Shown one piece after another: positions 8,248 to 17,389 of a stretch of DNA of 64,000 bases (within the stretch, counting starts at the first letter, position 1; the number at the start of each line of letters is the position of its first letter). The stretch is from positions 62,001 to 126,000 of the forward strand of contig UCMS01000004.1 in assembly GCA_900473805.1 (NCBI GenBank), read 5' to 3'. Made by a program: the position numbers and the translations under genes. This DNA comes from Hyphomicrobiales bacterium. GTDB taxonomy: Bacteria; Pseudomonadota; Alphaproteobacteria; Rhizobiales; Rhizobiaceae. The notes below the pieces were generated by a model. It ran no database searches and was not told where the DNA came from. It saw only the letters and a list, made by a program, of their open reading frames with translations.

Positions 8248-10182
8248 TCAGCTGTTGGGCTGCAAGCGGAACGCCTGTTCGGGGAAGAACCGGTCTATGC
8301 CATAACCTTCACCGAACATGACGTCATGCTGCAGCAGTCGGTAGTCTCGGATCAGCGGGTCCACGGCGCCCGCCTGAGCCCAATCGGCCTGAGACTTGGC
8401 GTTGCGGCCGATCAGCTGATGCCGGTCGACGACTGTATAGCGTTCTCCAACGCGACCAAGCACGCCGGTATAATAGGGGTGGCGGTACCCGGCGAGGCGC
8501 ACGACGACATGCGGCAGTTGCGAGGGGCTGACCGAGCCGATGTCCTTCTGCACGCCACGTTTGGACGACCAGACGACCAGTGGGGTTTCGTGCTCGCGCT
8601 TCATCGTCGGGACGGAAGCTTTGCGGGTCGCGACCACATTCGGCATGTAACCGCTTTCGGTGTAGACGTCGCCGAGCGGGGGCAGGTGGTCGCCAAACAT
8701 CACGATGATGGTTTCGCGGCGGCGCTTCTTTGCCCAGTCCATCAACATCTTCAGGCTCTGGTCGGCTTCCTTGACGCCCTGCGTATAGGTCGCGAGCGTT
8801 TTGGTCGGAGCATCCGACAGCGTGGGAGCATCAACCTCGACCGTGTTCTTTGCGTAACGGTGCTCCTCGTAAGGGCCATGGCCCTGGAGCGTGACCGCGA
8901 AGAAGAAGAACGGTGCTTCCGTATTGTCTGCTTCCTTGATGATGTACCGCGTCAGCGCGTCGTCTGAGGCAAAGATGCCGCGCTTGTCCATCGCCGGCAT
9001 GTTCTCTTCCGAACGGAACTGCTGGAAACCGAGTGCCTGATAGACGTTCTGTCGGTTCCAGAACCAGCTCTGGAAGGGGTGGAAGGCTTTCGTCACATAG
9101 CCCTTGGATTCGAAGAACGTGGCGAGCGACGGAAGCGGGCGGCGGATGTATTGCTGGTACGGGATGCTGCCGTAAGGCAGGAAGGCGTTCGAGAAGCCGG
9201 TCAAGGCCTCGAATTCCACATTCGCGGTCATGCCGCCGAACTCGGGGGAGAACATGTTGTTGCCAGAGGATGCCGCACGGATTGTCGGCATCGGATCCTC
9301 GGAATAGCGGACGCTGGTCAATCGCGTCGGATCCCAGAGGCTCTCGCTCATCACGACGATCACATCAGCCTGCCGGCCCGAGAAGAAGGAGGCGGGTACA
9401 CGGTCGGACGGGATGTCGGTGATTGCGGGCTGGCTGTAGCCCTCCGGCGCGCTGACACGGGCCATGGGCACATTGAAGGCAAAGGCCATCAGGAAGCCAT
9501 TGTGGCGATAGTTCTCCTTCTGGTCCCACATCATGGGTACGATGTTCAACCGGTCACGAAAGGCCGAGAACGCCATCGGATCCATGAGCGAGATGAAGCC
9601 GGCGAGCAGCGGAAAGGAGACCACGAGGCGCGCACCGCGACCGACGAGGTTGAGGCGTGGGAACACCTTGCGGCTTTTCCAGATGAGCGTGATCAGGGCG
9701 ACGATGAAGGCCAGGCTCCCGACCGCCAGACCCACTGCCTTCATGGGTTCCGCTGCTACCATGGCTGGCAGAAGTTCCATGATCTGACGACCGAAGAGCA
9801 GGTCGCTCGGAAACAGCGGATCCGACAGGAATAGCTGCTTCTGCCCGGAGAAGAAGGCGGGGAGGAGCAGGAGCGGCCCGATGAAGAGCGTCGACTGATA
9901 GGCTTTGCCGATGATCGCATCGGTGAAGGCGAGAATAAGAAAGACGATGCCTACCGCGACCAGTCCGGGGCGGCTCGTCGAGGTCATGTATTCCACGACG
10001 TCGATCATGCTGCCGCGGGCCAGGATCTCGCTCAGCAAGACGATGGAGGCGGCAATCAGCGCCGTGTTGATCCACTGGACGAGAAGCTGGACAATCCAGG
10101 AGCTTCCGAGCTCTCGCTCGCGTGTCGCGCCGAAAGCGCTAAAGATGTTCGCGACAAGCGATTTCGGGCTGGACTGGACCAC
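8248..10182 (-). CDS. LTA synthase-like sulfatase / phosphoglycerol transferase, membrane protein
   Basis: An inner-membrane protein of the alkaline-phosphatase superfamily. About four to five hydrophobic segments occupy the N-terminal 220 residues. The periplasmic catalytic domain contains DVIVVMSESLWD, with the metal-binding Glu and the nucleophile one or two turns on, then ALTGFS, HPFQSWFWNR, FAVTLQGHGPYE and MFGDHLPP. Family members transfer phosphoglycerol from phosphatidylglycerol to lipoteichoic acid (LtaS), membrane-derived oligosaccharides (OpgB) or rhizobial cyclic beta-glucans (CgmB-like). In this lineage a periplasmic-glucan target is most plausible, by inference. The frame opens at a TTG at 10215 without a ribosome site; GTG at 10182, preceded by CGGAG, is preferred. 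A Pho-box-like repeat lies 46-63 bp upstream. Confidence 0.85.
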   Translation of the reverse strand: MVQSSPKSLVANIFSAFGATRERELGSSWIVQLLVQWINTALIAASIVLLSEILARGSMIDVVEYMTSTSRPGLVAVGIVFLILAFTDAIIGKAYQSTLFIGPLLLLPAFFSGQKQLFLSDPLFPSDLLFGRQIMELLPAMVAAEPMKAVGLAVGSLAFIVALITLIWKSRKVFPRLNLVGRGARLVVSFPLLAGFISLMDPMAFSAFRDRLNIVPMMWDQKENYRHNGFLMAFAFNVPMARVSAPEGYSQPAITDIPSDRVPASFFSGRQADVIVVMSESLWDPTRLTSVRYSEDPMPTIRAASSGNNMFSPEFGGMTANVEFEALTGFSNAFLPYGSIPYQQYIRRPLPSLATFFESKGYVTKAFHPFQSWFWNRQNVYQALGFQQFRSEENMPAMDKRGIFASDDALTRYIIKEADNTEAPFFFFAVTLQGHGPYEEHRYAKNTVEVDAPTLSDAPTKTLATYTQGVKEADQSLKMLMDWAKKRRRETIIVMFGDHLPPLGDVYTESGYMPNVVATRKASVPTMKREHETPLVVWSSKRGVQKDIGSVSPSQLPHVVVRLAGYRHPYYTGVLGRVGERYTVVDRHQLIGRNAKSQADWAQAGAVDPLIRDYRLLQHDVMFGEGYGIDRFFPEQAFRLQPNS

Positions 10183-10227
10183 TTCGAACTCCGGGTCTTG
10201 GGCAGATGTCGTCAAAGGTTCGCATAG

Positions 10228-10245
10228 GTGTCACATAAGTGTCAT
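10228..10245 (+). promoter_or_regulatory. Pho-box-like direct repeat
   Basis: GTGTCAC-ATAA-GTGTCAT is two 7-bp direct repeats separated by four AT-rich bases. This matches the PhoB box layout CTGTCAT-N4-CTGTCAC with the first base of each repeat changed. It reads in consensus orientation on the + strand, towards nadE, but lies just upstream of the divergent LTA-synthase-like gene. PhoB control is inferred. Confidence 0.5.
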
Positions 10246-10383
10246 GAATGCTACATGAACCGTGATCGCGAAAGCTTTGTTCCCAGAATTTCCGGTGGTT
10301 TGGTTAGCGCGGCCGGGGGCTGTGGTCCGCCTAGAGAGCAAAGCGACATTGCGATCGGGCGGACGAGCGGCTAAATCGGTGTC

Positions 10384-12063
10384 ATGAGCGATGCAAAGAA
10401 GATCTCCGACGTCCTGCGTATAGCAGTGGCACAGTTCAATCCGACGGTTGGCGACGTGACTGGCAACCTTGCCAAAGCGCGCGCGGCGCGCGCAGAAGCG
10501 GCCGGGCAGGGGGCCGACCTCCTGCTTCTGACGGAGCTCTTTATTTCCGGCTATCCGCCGGAAGATCTGGTTTTGAAACCGGCTTTTCTGAAAGCCTGCC
10601 TCCAGGCCGTCGAGGCGCTTGCGGCCGATACCGCTGACGGCGGGCCAGGCGTGATCGTCGGCTTCCCACGGCAGGGCGAGAAGGGGCGGCACAATTCCGT
10701 GGCGATCCTGGATGGCGGTAGGATCCTCGGTTTCCGCGACAAGATCGATCTGCCAAACTATGGCGAGTTTGATGAAAAGCGCGTCTTTGTCGAAGGTGAG
10801 ATGCCGGGGCCGATCAACTTTCGGGGTGTTCGGATCGGCGTTCCGATCTGCGAAGAGATCTGGAACGATCTTGGCGTCTGCGAGACGCTGGCCGAGACGG
10901 GTGCGGAGATCCTACTCGTGCCGAATGGCTCGCCCTATTATCGCGGCAAGGTGGATGTCCGCCATCAAGTGGCGCTGCGCCAAGTGATCGAGACGGGCCT
11001 GCCGCTGATTTTCGCCAACCAACTCGGCGGCCAGGACGAACTGGTCTTCGACGGTGCGAGCTTTGCCTTCAATGGTGACAAGTCATTGGCCTTCCAGATG
11101 AGCCAGTTCGAAGAGACACTGTCGGTTACGACATGGCGGCGAACGGCCGAAGGCTGGCGCTGCGATCAGGGGCCGATGTCGCGGATCCCTGAGAAGGAAG
11201 AGGCCGATTATCGCGCCTGCGTGCTCGGTTTCCGTGACTATGTGAACAAGAACGGATTCAAGAGCGTGGTCCTCGGTCTCTCGGGCGGGATCGACTCGGC
11301 CATTTGTGCGGCGATCGCCGTGGATGCGCTGGGCGAAGAGCGGGTGCGCACGATCATGCTGCCGTACCGCTATACCTCGCAGGAAAGTTTTGCCGATGCC
11401 GAGGCCTGCGCCAAGGCGCTCGGCTGCCACTACGACATCGTGCCGATCCAGGACCCGGTCGAGGGCTTCCTGTCGTCGCTCTCGGACATGTTCGAGGGGA
11501 CCGAGAGCGGGATCACCGAGGAGAACCTGCAGAGCCGTACGCGCGGCACGATCCTCATGGCGATCTCCAACAAGTTCGGCTCGATGGTGGTGACCACCGG
11601 CAACAAGTCGGAAATGTCGGTCGGCTATGCGACCCTCTACGGCGACATGAACGGCGGCTTCAACCCGATCAAGGACCTCTACAAGATGCAGGTCTATGCG
11701 CTCTCGGCCTGGCGCAACGAGAATGTGCCGCCCGGTGCACTCGGTCCCTCGGGCGAAGTGATCCCTGCCAACATCCTGTCCAAGGCCCCGTCTGCGGAGC
11801 TTCGGCCGAACCAGACCGATCAGGATTCGCTGCCACCCTATCCAGTGCTCGACGACATTCTCGAATGCCTGGTCGAGAAGGAAATGGGTGTCGACGAGAT
11901 CGTTGCGCGCGGGCATGACATTGCGACCGTGCACCGGGTCGAGCACCTGCTCTATCTCGCCGAATACAAGCGTCGGCAGTCGGCACCCGGCGTGAAGATC
12001 ACCAAGAAGAATTTCGGACGCGATCGTCGCTATCCGATCACGAACCGATTCCGTGATCGCTGA
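10384..12063 (+). CDS. nadE: Glutamine-dependent NAD+ synthetase
   Basis: Last step of NAD biosynthesis: amidates nicotinic acid adenine dinucleotide using glutamine and ATP. The 559-aa protein has an N-terminal nitrilase-type glutaminase domain (catalytic Glu51, Lys120, Cys156 in VPICEE) and a C-terminal synthetase domain with the pyrophosphate loop SGGIDS (300-305), TGNKSEMSVGYATLYGD and KAPSAELRPNQTDQDSLPPY. Length and domain order match the two-domain NadE. It is followed at close range by the TolB-like gene. The ATG has only a weak ribosome site (GGTG close by), but homology starts just after it. Confidence 0.97.
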   Translation: MSDAKKISDVLRIAVAQFNPTVGDVTGNLAKARAARAEAAGQGADLLLLTELFISGYPPEDLVLKPAFLKACLQAVEALAADTADGGPGVIVGFPRQGEKGRHNSVAILDGGRILGFRDKIDLPNYGEFDEKRVFVEGEMPGPINFRGVRIGVPICEEIWNDLGVCETLAETGAEILLVPNGSPYYRGKVDVRHQVALRQVIETGLPLIFANQLGGQDELVFDGASFAFNGDKSLAFQMSQFEETLSVTTWRRTAEGWRCDQGPMSRIPEKEEADYRACVLGFRDYVNKNGFKSVVLGLSGGIDSAICAAIAVDALGEERVRTIMLPYRYTSQESFADAEACAKALGCHYDIVPIQDPVEGFLSSLSDMFEGTESGITEENLQSRTRGTILMAISNKFGSMVVTTGNKSEMSVGYATLYGDMNGGFNPIKDLYKMQVYALSAWRNENVPPGALGPSGEVIPANILSKAPSAELRPNQTDQDSLPPYPVLDDILECLVEKEMGVDEIVARGHDIATVHRVEHLLYLAEYKRRQSAPGVKITKKNFGRDRRYPITNRFRDR

Positions 12064-12093
12064 GTGATCCGGAACGGGCCGAGAGGAAGCAAC

Positions 12094-12930
12094 ATGCGCA
12101 GTTCCGTCGAAATCTTTGACATCAACACCCGCGAATGCGAGGTCGTCTGGCAGACGGAAGACCTCGTCGAGGCGCCGAACTGGTCGCGGGACGGCGAGTT
12201 CCTCGTCGTGAACGGCGACGGGCTGCTCTATGCCCTGCCGCTCGATGAGGAGGATCCGGAGCCGGAATTGATCGATACCGGTTTTGCTGTTCGGCTGAAC
12301 AACGACCACGGGATCTCCCCGGACGGTGCCTCGATCGCCTTCTCGGACCATACGCTCTTCGGCAAGTCCTGCATCTATATGCTGGGTGATGGGGACGACG
12401 AACCGCGCCAGGTGACCGACAAGATGCCGTCCTACTGGCATGGCTGGTCGCCGGACGGAAAGGAGCTTGCCTATTGCGGTGATCGCGGCGGTGTCTTCGA
12501 CATCTACACGATCCCGACAAAAGGCGGGCCAGAGCGGCGGCTGACGCAGGGCGAGGGGCACAATGACGGTCCCGACTATTCGCCTGACGGCCAGTGGATC
12601 TATTTCAATTCCAGCCGCACCGGCACTATGCAGATCTGGCGGATGCGCACGGATGGTAGCGACCTGCAGCAGCTCACCTCCGACGGCTATGGCGACTGGT
12701 TCCCGCATCCGTCGCCAGATGGGAAGAAGGTGCTGTTCCTCTCCTATGATGCCGACGTGACAGGGCACCCGCGTGACAAGCAGGTTCGGCTGCGTCTGAT
12801 GGATGCCGATGGCGGGAATGTCGAGACGCTCATCGAGTTCTTCGGCGGGCAGGGATCGATCAACGTGCCGAACTGGGCTCCGGACGGAACGGCCTTCGCC
12901 TTCGTGCGCTATTTCCCCCAGCCTGAGTGA
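12094..12930 (+). CDS. TolB-like beta-propeller (PD40) protein
   Basis: A 278-aa protein built from repeated PD40/WD40-like blades of the form W-S-x-DG or SPDG. Examples are [55 protein letters not shown] and [11 protein letters not shown], giving about six blades. It has no signal peptide, unlike TolB itself, so it is probably cytoplasmic and not part of the Tol-Pal system. The ATG at 12094 has AGAGGAAG upstream; a GTG at 12064 is possible but lacks a site. It starts 31 bp after nadE and is probably cotranscribed. The function is unknown; propellers usually bind proteins or small ligands. Confidence 0.85.
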   Translation: MRSSVEIFDINTRECEVVWQTEDLVEAPNWSRDGEFLVVNGDGLLYALPLDEEDPEPELIDTGFAVRLNNDHGISPDGASIAFSDHTLFGKSCIYMLGDGDDEPRQVTDKMPSYWHGWSPDGKELAYCGDRGGVFDIYTIPTKGGPERRLTQGEGHNDGPDYSPDGQWIYFNSSRTGTMQIWRMRTDGSDLQQLTSDGYGDWFPHPSPDGKKVLFLSYDADVTGHPRDKQVRLRLMDADGGNVETLIEFFGGQGSINVPNWAPDGTAFAFVRYFPQPE

Positions 12931-12981
12931 CGCTGTCGTTTTTGGTCTGTCCTCCGCAATCTCCATCAAGTAGAACACCTG

Positions 12982-13904
<923 letters not shown>

Positions 13905-13910
13905 GAAACG

Positions 13911-14981
13911 CTATTCCTGCAAAGGCTGCGGACCGGGAGCTGCGGGCTTCGTCAGGTCGATGCTGCCGGTTTGCGGAGGCAGGAAGACCGGGCCGACACG
14001 ACGGACGTTGAGCGCTGCCGCGTCGAGCTCTCGTACTGGCGCGGGGATCACTGCGTCGACCCGGGCTGCCGGCGCGTCTTGCGGCTTCACGGTAAGGATT
14101 GACGACTGATAGTCCGGCACGGCCGGGCGCGGGGTCATCCTCTGGTGGTAACGTCCGAAATCGCACCGGCATTGCGGATCCTCCGCCGGCCGGCGCGTGC
14201 GATAGACGAAGGCATTGGGCATGTCGCGATAGGGCTGTCCGGTCGCGGCGGATACCATGTCGGAGGTTTCGCCGGAACTGGCCGAATGGAAGAAGAGTTC
14301 GGTTTCGACACCGGGACACATCTGCTGGCATTGCGCGGCGTCCCGGGCAAAGTTGATGGCGGACGTGCGTGAGGAAATCGGGAAAAAGCCACCGTCGCAG
14401 GTTCGCACGCAGAGTGTGCGGACATCGCCGGTCGGCAGCATGCCGATCGACGGTCGGAAGGAGAGGGCCGCTTCAGCTGCGCGATCCGGTCGATAGGGTT
14501 CAGCCAGCGTGTCAAGATATGGAACCCGTTCCGGCTCTTCAGGCGCAGAGACGGCGGTGCTTCCGCTGTCGCAGCCATGATCGGCGAGCGCCTGGTCAAG
14601 CCGCGCCGTTTCAGCTGCGCCCAGTCCCTCGCGCAGCTCGACGAGCTTGCTGGTCAGGATCTCCCTGTTGCGCTCCATGCGTTCAAGTGCCTTGGCAAGA
14701 TCGCCACAGTCACTGCCGCCATCGGCGCGGATCGTAGTGATCGACGAGGTGAGGCAGCGCAGCCGCCGCTGGTCCTGCCGAGCTTTACGCAGTTCGAGAT
14801 TTTGCTGCGCAATGGCTCCGGCGTAGCGGTTGATGTCGTCGGACGAGACCGTGGACCGCGCCGAAACAAGTCGTTCTCGCAGCCTCTCGCATGCCAGCGA
14901 CGTGGCTCGGGCGTCCTGCAGGGAGACTGCAAGGCAGGCGATGGCCATCAGGGGGGCGAGCAGTCTGGTCAGTGGTTTCAT
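13911..14981 (-). CDS. Secreted DUF2865 domain protein
   Basis: A 356-aa exported protein. It has a signal peptide of about 26 residues (MKPLTRLLAPLMAIACLAV..., cleavage near ARA), then a Cys-containing helical region (about 30-140, with repeated arginines and likely coiled coil). A cysteine-rich DUF2865 core follows (LCVRTCDGGFFPIS, AAQCQQMCPGVETELFF, GQPYRDMPNAFVYR, CRCDFG), then a proline-rich tail. The cysteines suggest disulfides in the periplasm. The start at 14981 is chosen because the signal peptide begins there; the longer frame to 15038 has no ribosome site. DUF2865 is common in Rhizobiales and its function is unknown. Confidence 0.85.
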   Translation of the reverse strand: MKPLTRLLAPLMAIACLAVSLQDARATSLACERLRERLVSARSTVSSDDINRYAGAIAQQNLELRKARQDQRRLRCLTSSITTIRADGGSDCGDLAKALERMERNREILTSKLVELREGLGAAETARLDQALADHGCDSGSTAVSAPEEPERVPYLDTLAEPYRPDRAAEAALSFRPSIGMLPTGDVRTLCVRTCDGGFFPISSRTSAINFARDAAQCQQMCPGVETELFFHSASSGETSDMVSAATGQPYRDMPNAFVYRTRRPAEDPQCRCDFGRYHQRMTPRPAVPDYQSSILTVKPQDAPAARVDAVIPAPVRELDAAALNVRRVGPVFLPPQTGSIDLTKPAAPGPQPLQE

Positions 14982-15113
14982 GGCTCCGACCGGGGTGCCT
15001 GGCGGTACACAGCGGTTTTGTGTTTCCGGAGACACCATAAGGCAGTTGGCGCCAAAGTAAAATGACGGGTGAGAGAGCGGCTGCGGCCTGGCAAGGCAAC
15101 CGCTCCCCGTGCG

Positions 15114-15755
15114 TCATGCAGCGCGCGCGGAAGCCAGCGTCATCGGTTGCTCCAAGACGGTGCCATCGATCGCGGCAACGGCTTTCATCCGATTGAGCAG
15201 ATCGTGGCTAACCTCCCAGGAGACAGCCACCGCCTGGACCGTTCCGATGCGCTGGGGGTCGGCGATGCGTTCGCCGGGGCAACCCATGCGCTTGAACATC
15301 CGCTCGAGGAAGACATCCGTGACCGTGACGATGTGGCTGAGACCCGAGGCAAGACCAAGTTCGCCGACTCCGCACATGAGCTCTGCTGCGGCAATCGTCA
15401 CCTGGTTGCTGGCGCGATCCTGGGAGATTTCCGGATCGATGCAGAAGCGGCTCGATTCCCAGATCGCGGCGCTGCGGATTTCCGGGCCAGGCCCTAGCAA
15501 TTGGGGGAAGGTGTCGTCGAGCATGTTCGGACCAAGCGTGGGAAGGAGCCGCAGAGCCCCGCGCAGCGCCCCGGTTTCACCGTAGGACAGTACGTAGAGC
15601 GGGTTCGCGCGGTCATAGTCGTCGATTTCCCAAGCGTCGCGCACCTGCACGTCCCAGCCGAGCAGGTCATGGAAGACACGCTTACGCAACCGATGCATGG
15701 CGTCGATATCGGCGGGAAACTGCTGGCGTCGTGCGCCGTTGATGATCCTGATCAT
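15114..15755 (-). CDS. LuxI-type acyl-homoserine lactone synthase
   Basis: Makes an N-acyl-homoserine lactone from S-adenosylmethionine and an acyl carrier. All the conserved LuxI residues are present: Arg24 and Phe28 (RKRVF), Trp34, Asp45 and Asp48 (EIDDYD), Arg69, Phe83, Glu100 and Arg103 (WESSRF). Length is 213 aa. The ATG at 15755 has AAGGAG six bases away, an excellent start. It lies 122 bp downstream of a luxR-type gene on the same strand, as in many luxR-luxI pairs. An inverted repeat at 15816-15831, about 60 bp upstream, is a candidate operator. The acyl chain length cannot be read from the sequence. Confidence 0.95.
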   Translation of the reverse strand: MIRIINGARRQQFPADIDAMHRLRKRVFHDLLGWDVQVRDAWEIDDYDRANPLYVLSYGETGALRGALRLLPTLGPNMLDDTFPQLLGPGPEIRSAAIWESSRFCIDPEISQDRASNQVTIAAAELMCGVGELGLASGLSHIVTVTDVFLERMFKRMGCPGERIADPQRIGTVQAVAVSWEVSHDLLNRMKAVAAIDGTVLEQPMTLASARAA

Positions 15756-15815
15756 GCTGAACTCCTTGAAGACCGTCGGAGCGGACAACATGGAGTTCAT
15801 AGGAAATCCCTGAAA

Positions 15816-15831
15816 CTGGCGGTGGCGCCAG
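15816..15831. promoter_or_regulatory. Inverted repeat upstream of luxI (lux-box candidate)
   Basis: CTGGCG-GTGG-CGCCAG is a perfect 6-bp inverted repeat with a 4-base spacer. It lies in the luxR-luxI intergenic region, 61 bp upstream of the luxI ATG. Size and place suit a LuxR-type operator, although it could also form an RNA hairpin in the leader. No lux-box consensus fits it exactly. Confidence 0.4.
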
Positions 15832-15877
15832 CTTCACGGATTGCAATCTATGATATGATGGATCGTCCCGACTTCCG

Positions 15878-16624
15878 TCAGTTGGGCGTGCGGTCGGAGA
15901 GGCGGGGAATAATCCCTTGCCAGACGGCTTCGGCGACCGCCTGGGCATTGTTGACGACTTCCAATTTGTCGCGAGCATTGGCCATAAAGTAACGTACGGT
16001 ACGCTCCGTGATGCCGAGTATGATCGCGGCCTCCCAATAACTCTTGCCGGCGGCGATCCAGGCCAGTGTCTCGGTCTCACGGCGTGTCAGCAGCGTCTTA
16101 CTGCGGCGTCGCTGCGGCTTTCGTGTGGTCGACTTGGCGAGCCGCGCATGCAGTCGCCCCGCAAGGCTTGAGACATCGCGGTCGTTCACGCGACGCCAGT
16201 CACCCCATCTGCCCTTCTCGTCCTCTGCCTGGACAAGAAGGCAGGCGCGGCGTCCAGGATGCGACAGCAGCGGATAGCCCATGCCGATCCGTGTGTTATC
16301 TCCTAAGCTGAACCGGCCGCTTGGATGAGGCGCTGATAGGGCTGCCAGATCGATTTGAACCGGTTCGATTTCGGAAAAGACGTACAAGAGCTGGTCGCGC
16401 AATGGGCGTTCCATGAGGAGCCGCGCGGTCCTGTGGGCGTCGCTCGGCCTGCTGTGAACCAGTCTGTGCAGTTTCAGCCGTTCGGAGCCGATCACACCGT
16501 CGACATAGATCACGGCACCGGTTTGATAACTGGCTTGAAGCTTTTGTAGAAATGTGGACGGTTCGAACTGCTCCTGTTGGTCGAGCCAGTTCACTAGGTC
16601 GAAATACACGCCCTCTTGCCCCAT
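15878..16624 (-). CDS. LuxR-family transcriptional regulator with divergent ligand domain
   Basis: A 248-aa regulator. The C-terminal helix-turn-helix is typical of LuxR proteins (about residues 178-240): LLTRRETETLAWIAAGKS, then ILGITERTVRYFMANARDKL. The N-terminal 165 residues have the length of an autoinducer-binding domain, but the usual W-x3-Y and Asp-Pro positions that line the lactone pocket are not recognisable. It lies directly upstream of the luxI gene on the same strand, so it most likely reads the local signal. An altered ligand, or no ligand, remains possible. The ATG at 16624 has AGGGTC upstream. Confidence 0.88.
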   Translation of the reverse strand: MGQEGVYFDLVNWLDQQEQFEPSTFLQKLQASYQTGAVIYVDGVIGSERLKLHRLVHSRPSDAHRTARLLMERPLRDQLLYVFSEIEPVQIDLAALSAPHPSGRFSLGDNTRIGMGYPLLSHPGRRACLLVQAEDEKGRWGDWRRVNDRDVSSLAGRLHARLAKSTTRKPQRRRSKTLLTRRETETLAWIAAGKSYWEAAIILGITERTVRYFMANARDKLEVVNNAQAVAEAVWQGIIPRLSDRTPN

Positions 16625-16783
16625 CGAATGACCCTAGATTCTCAGGGATACAATTTCAGGGTTACAGCTCTGACTTGTCCAGCGTCAAATCTGCGCGCTT
16701 CCCGTTGTTGATTTTTTCGGGCGCGCCTCGTGTGGCGTCAAACTGTGAGCGGCCTTGGGCCCCGTTTCGATTGACTGGCTTTC

Positions 16784-17224
16784 TCACCCAGCGACAGATC
16801 CAATTCGGGCGTCCCACTCTTTTCGCAGGATCGCGTATTGCATGGTGTTTTCGTAAATCGGGAGACCGTCATCCCCGTTTCGGAAAGACACGTATTCCAT
16901 GAACAGGCCTTCGAGGCGCATGCCCAGCCGCTCACACAGGCGCTGGGATGGGATGTTGTTATCCTCCACATAGGCATAGAGCCTGCGCGCCTGCTTGACC
17001 GAGAAAAGCCATTGAAAAAGTGCGCGCGCGGCCTCGGACGCAAGACCTGTTCCGGAGAAGGCCGGATTGAAGTTCCATCCAACCGAGACCGTGTCGTCCT
17101 CCAGTACCGCGAACAGATCACCGATAAGCTTATCCGTTCCGCTCAGGCAAACCGCGATGTATTCGTCGCTTTGGCTCCGCCTTTCCGCCTCCGCCTTCGC
17201 CGCGTCCATGTCGTCAAGCTTCAT
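16784..17224 (-). CDS. GNAT-family N-acetyltransferase, start codon unclear
   Basis: Acetyltransferase of the ribosomal-protein/small-molecule type: VGWNFNPAFSGTGLASEAARAL contains the acetyl-CoA-binding loop, followed by ARRLYAYVEDNNIPSQRLCERLGM. From the ATG at 17224 the protein is 146 aa, short for the family. The same frame continues upstream for 33 codons and encodes the expected N-terminus (IETPRLTLRNFRAEDAEDLF...). That extension has no ATG, GTG or TTG before the stop codon of the malic-enzyme gene. AAGGAG at 17327-17332 lies just before ATC (17323-17321), where homologues normally have their start. So translation may begin at a non-standard codon, or the start has been lost. The substrate is unknown. 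Confidence 0.75.
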   Translation of the reverse strand: MKLDDMDAAKAEAERRSQSDEYIAVCLSGTDKLIGDLFAVLEDDTVSVGWNFNPAFSGTGLASEAARALFQWLFSVKQARRLYAYVEDNNIPSQRLCERLGMRLEGLFMEYVSFRNGDDGLPIYENTMQYAILRKEWDARIGSVAG

Positions 17225-17389
17225 GGACAGGAAACAACTGACCGACGGTTCCCGCAGATAGGCAAAGAGATCTTCGGCATCCTCCGCCCGAAAATTCCTT
17301 AAGGTGAGGCGGGGCGTTTCGATACTCTCCTTTCGAACACTCCGAGTTTCAGGGCCTGGCTTCCGAGCGGGAAGCCTGTCCTGACCGCC

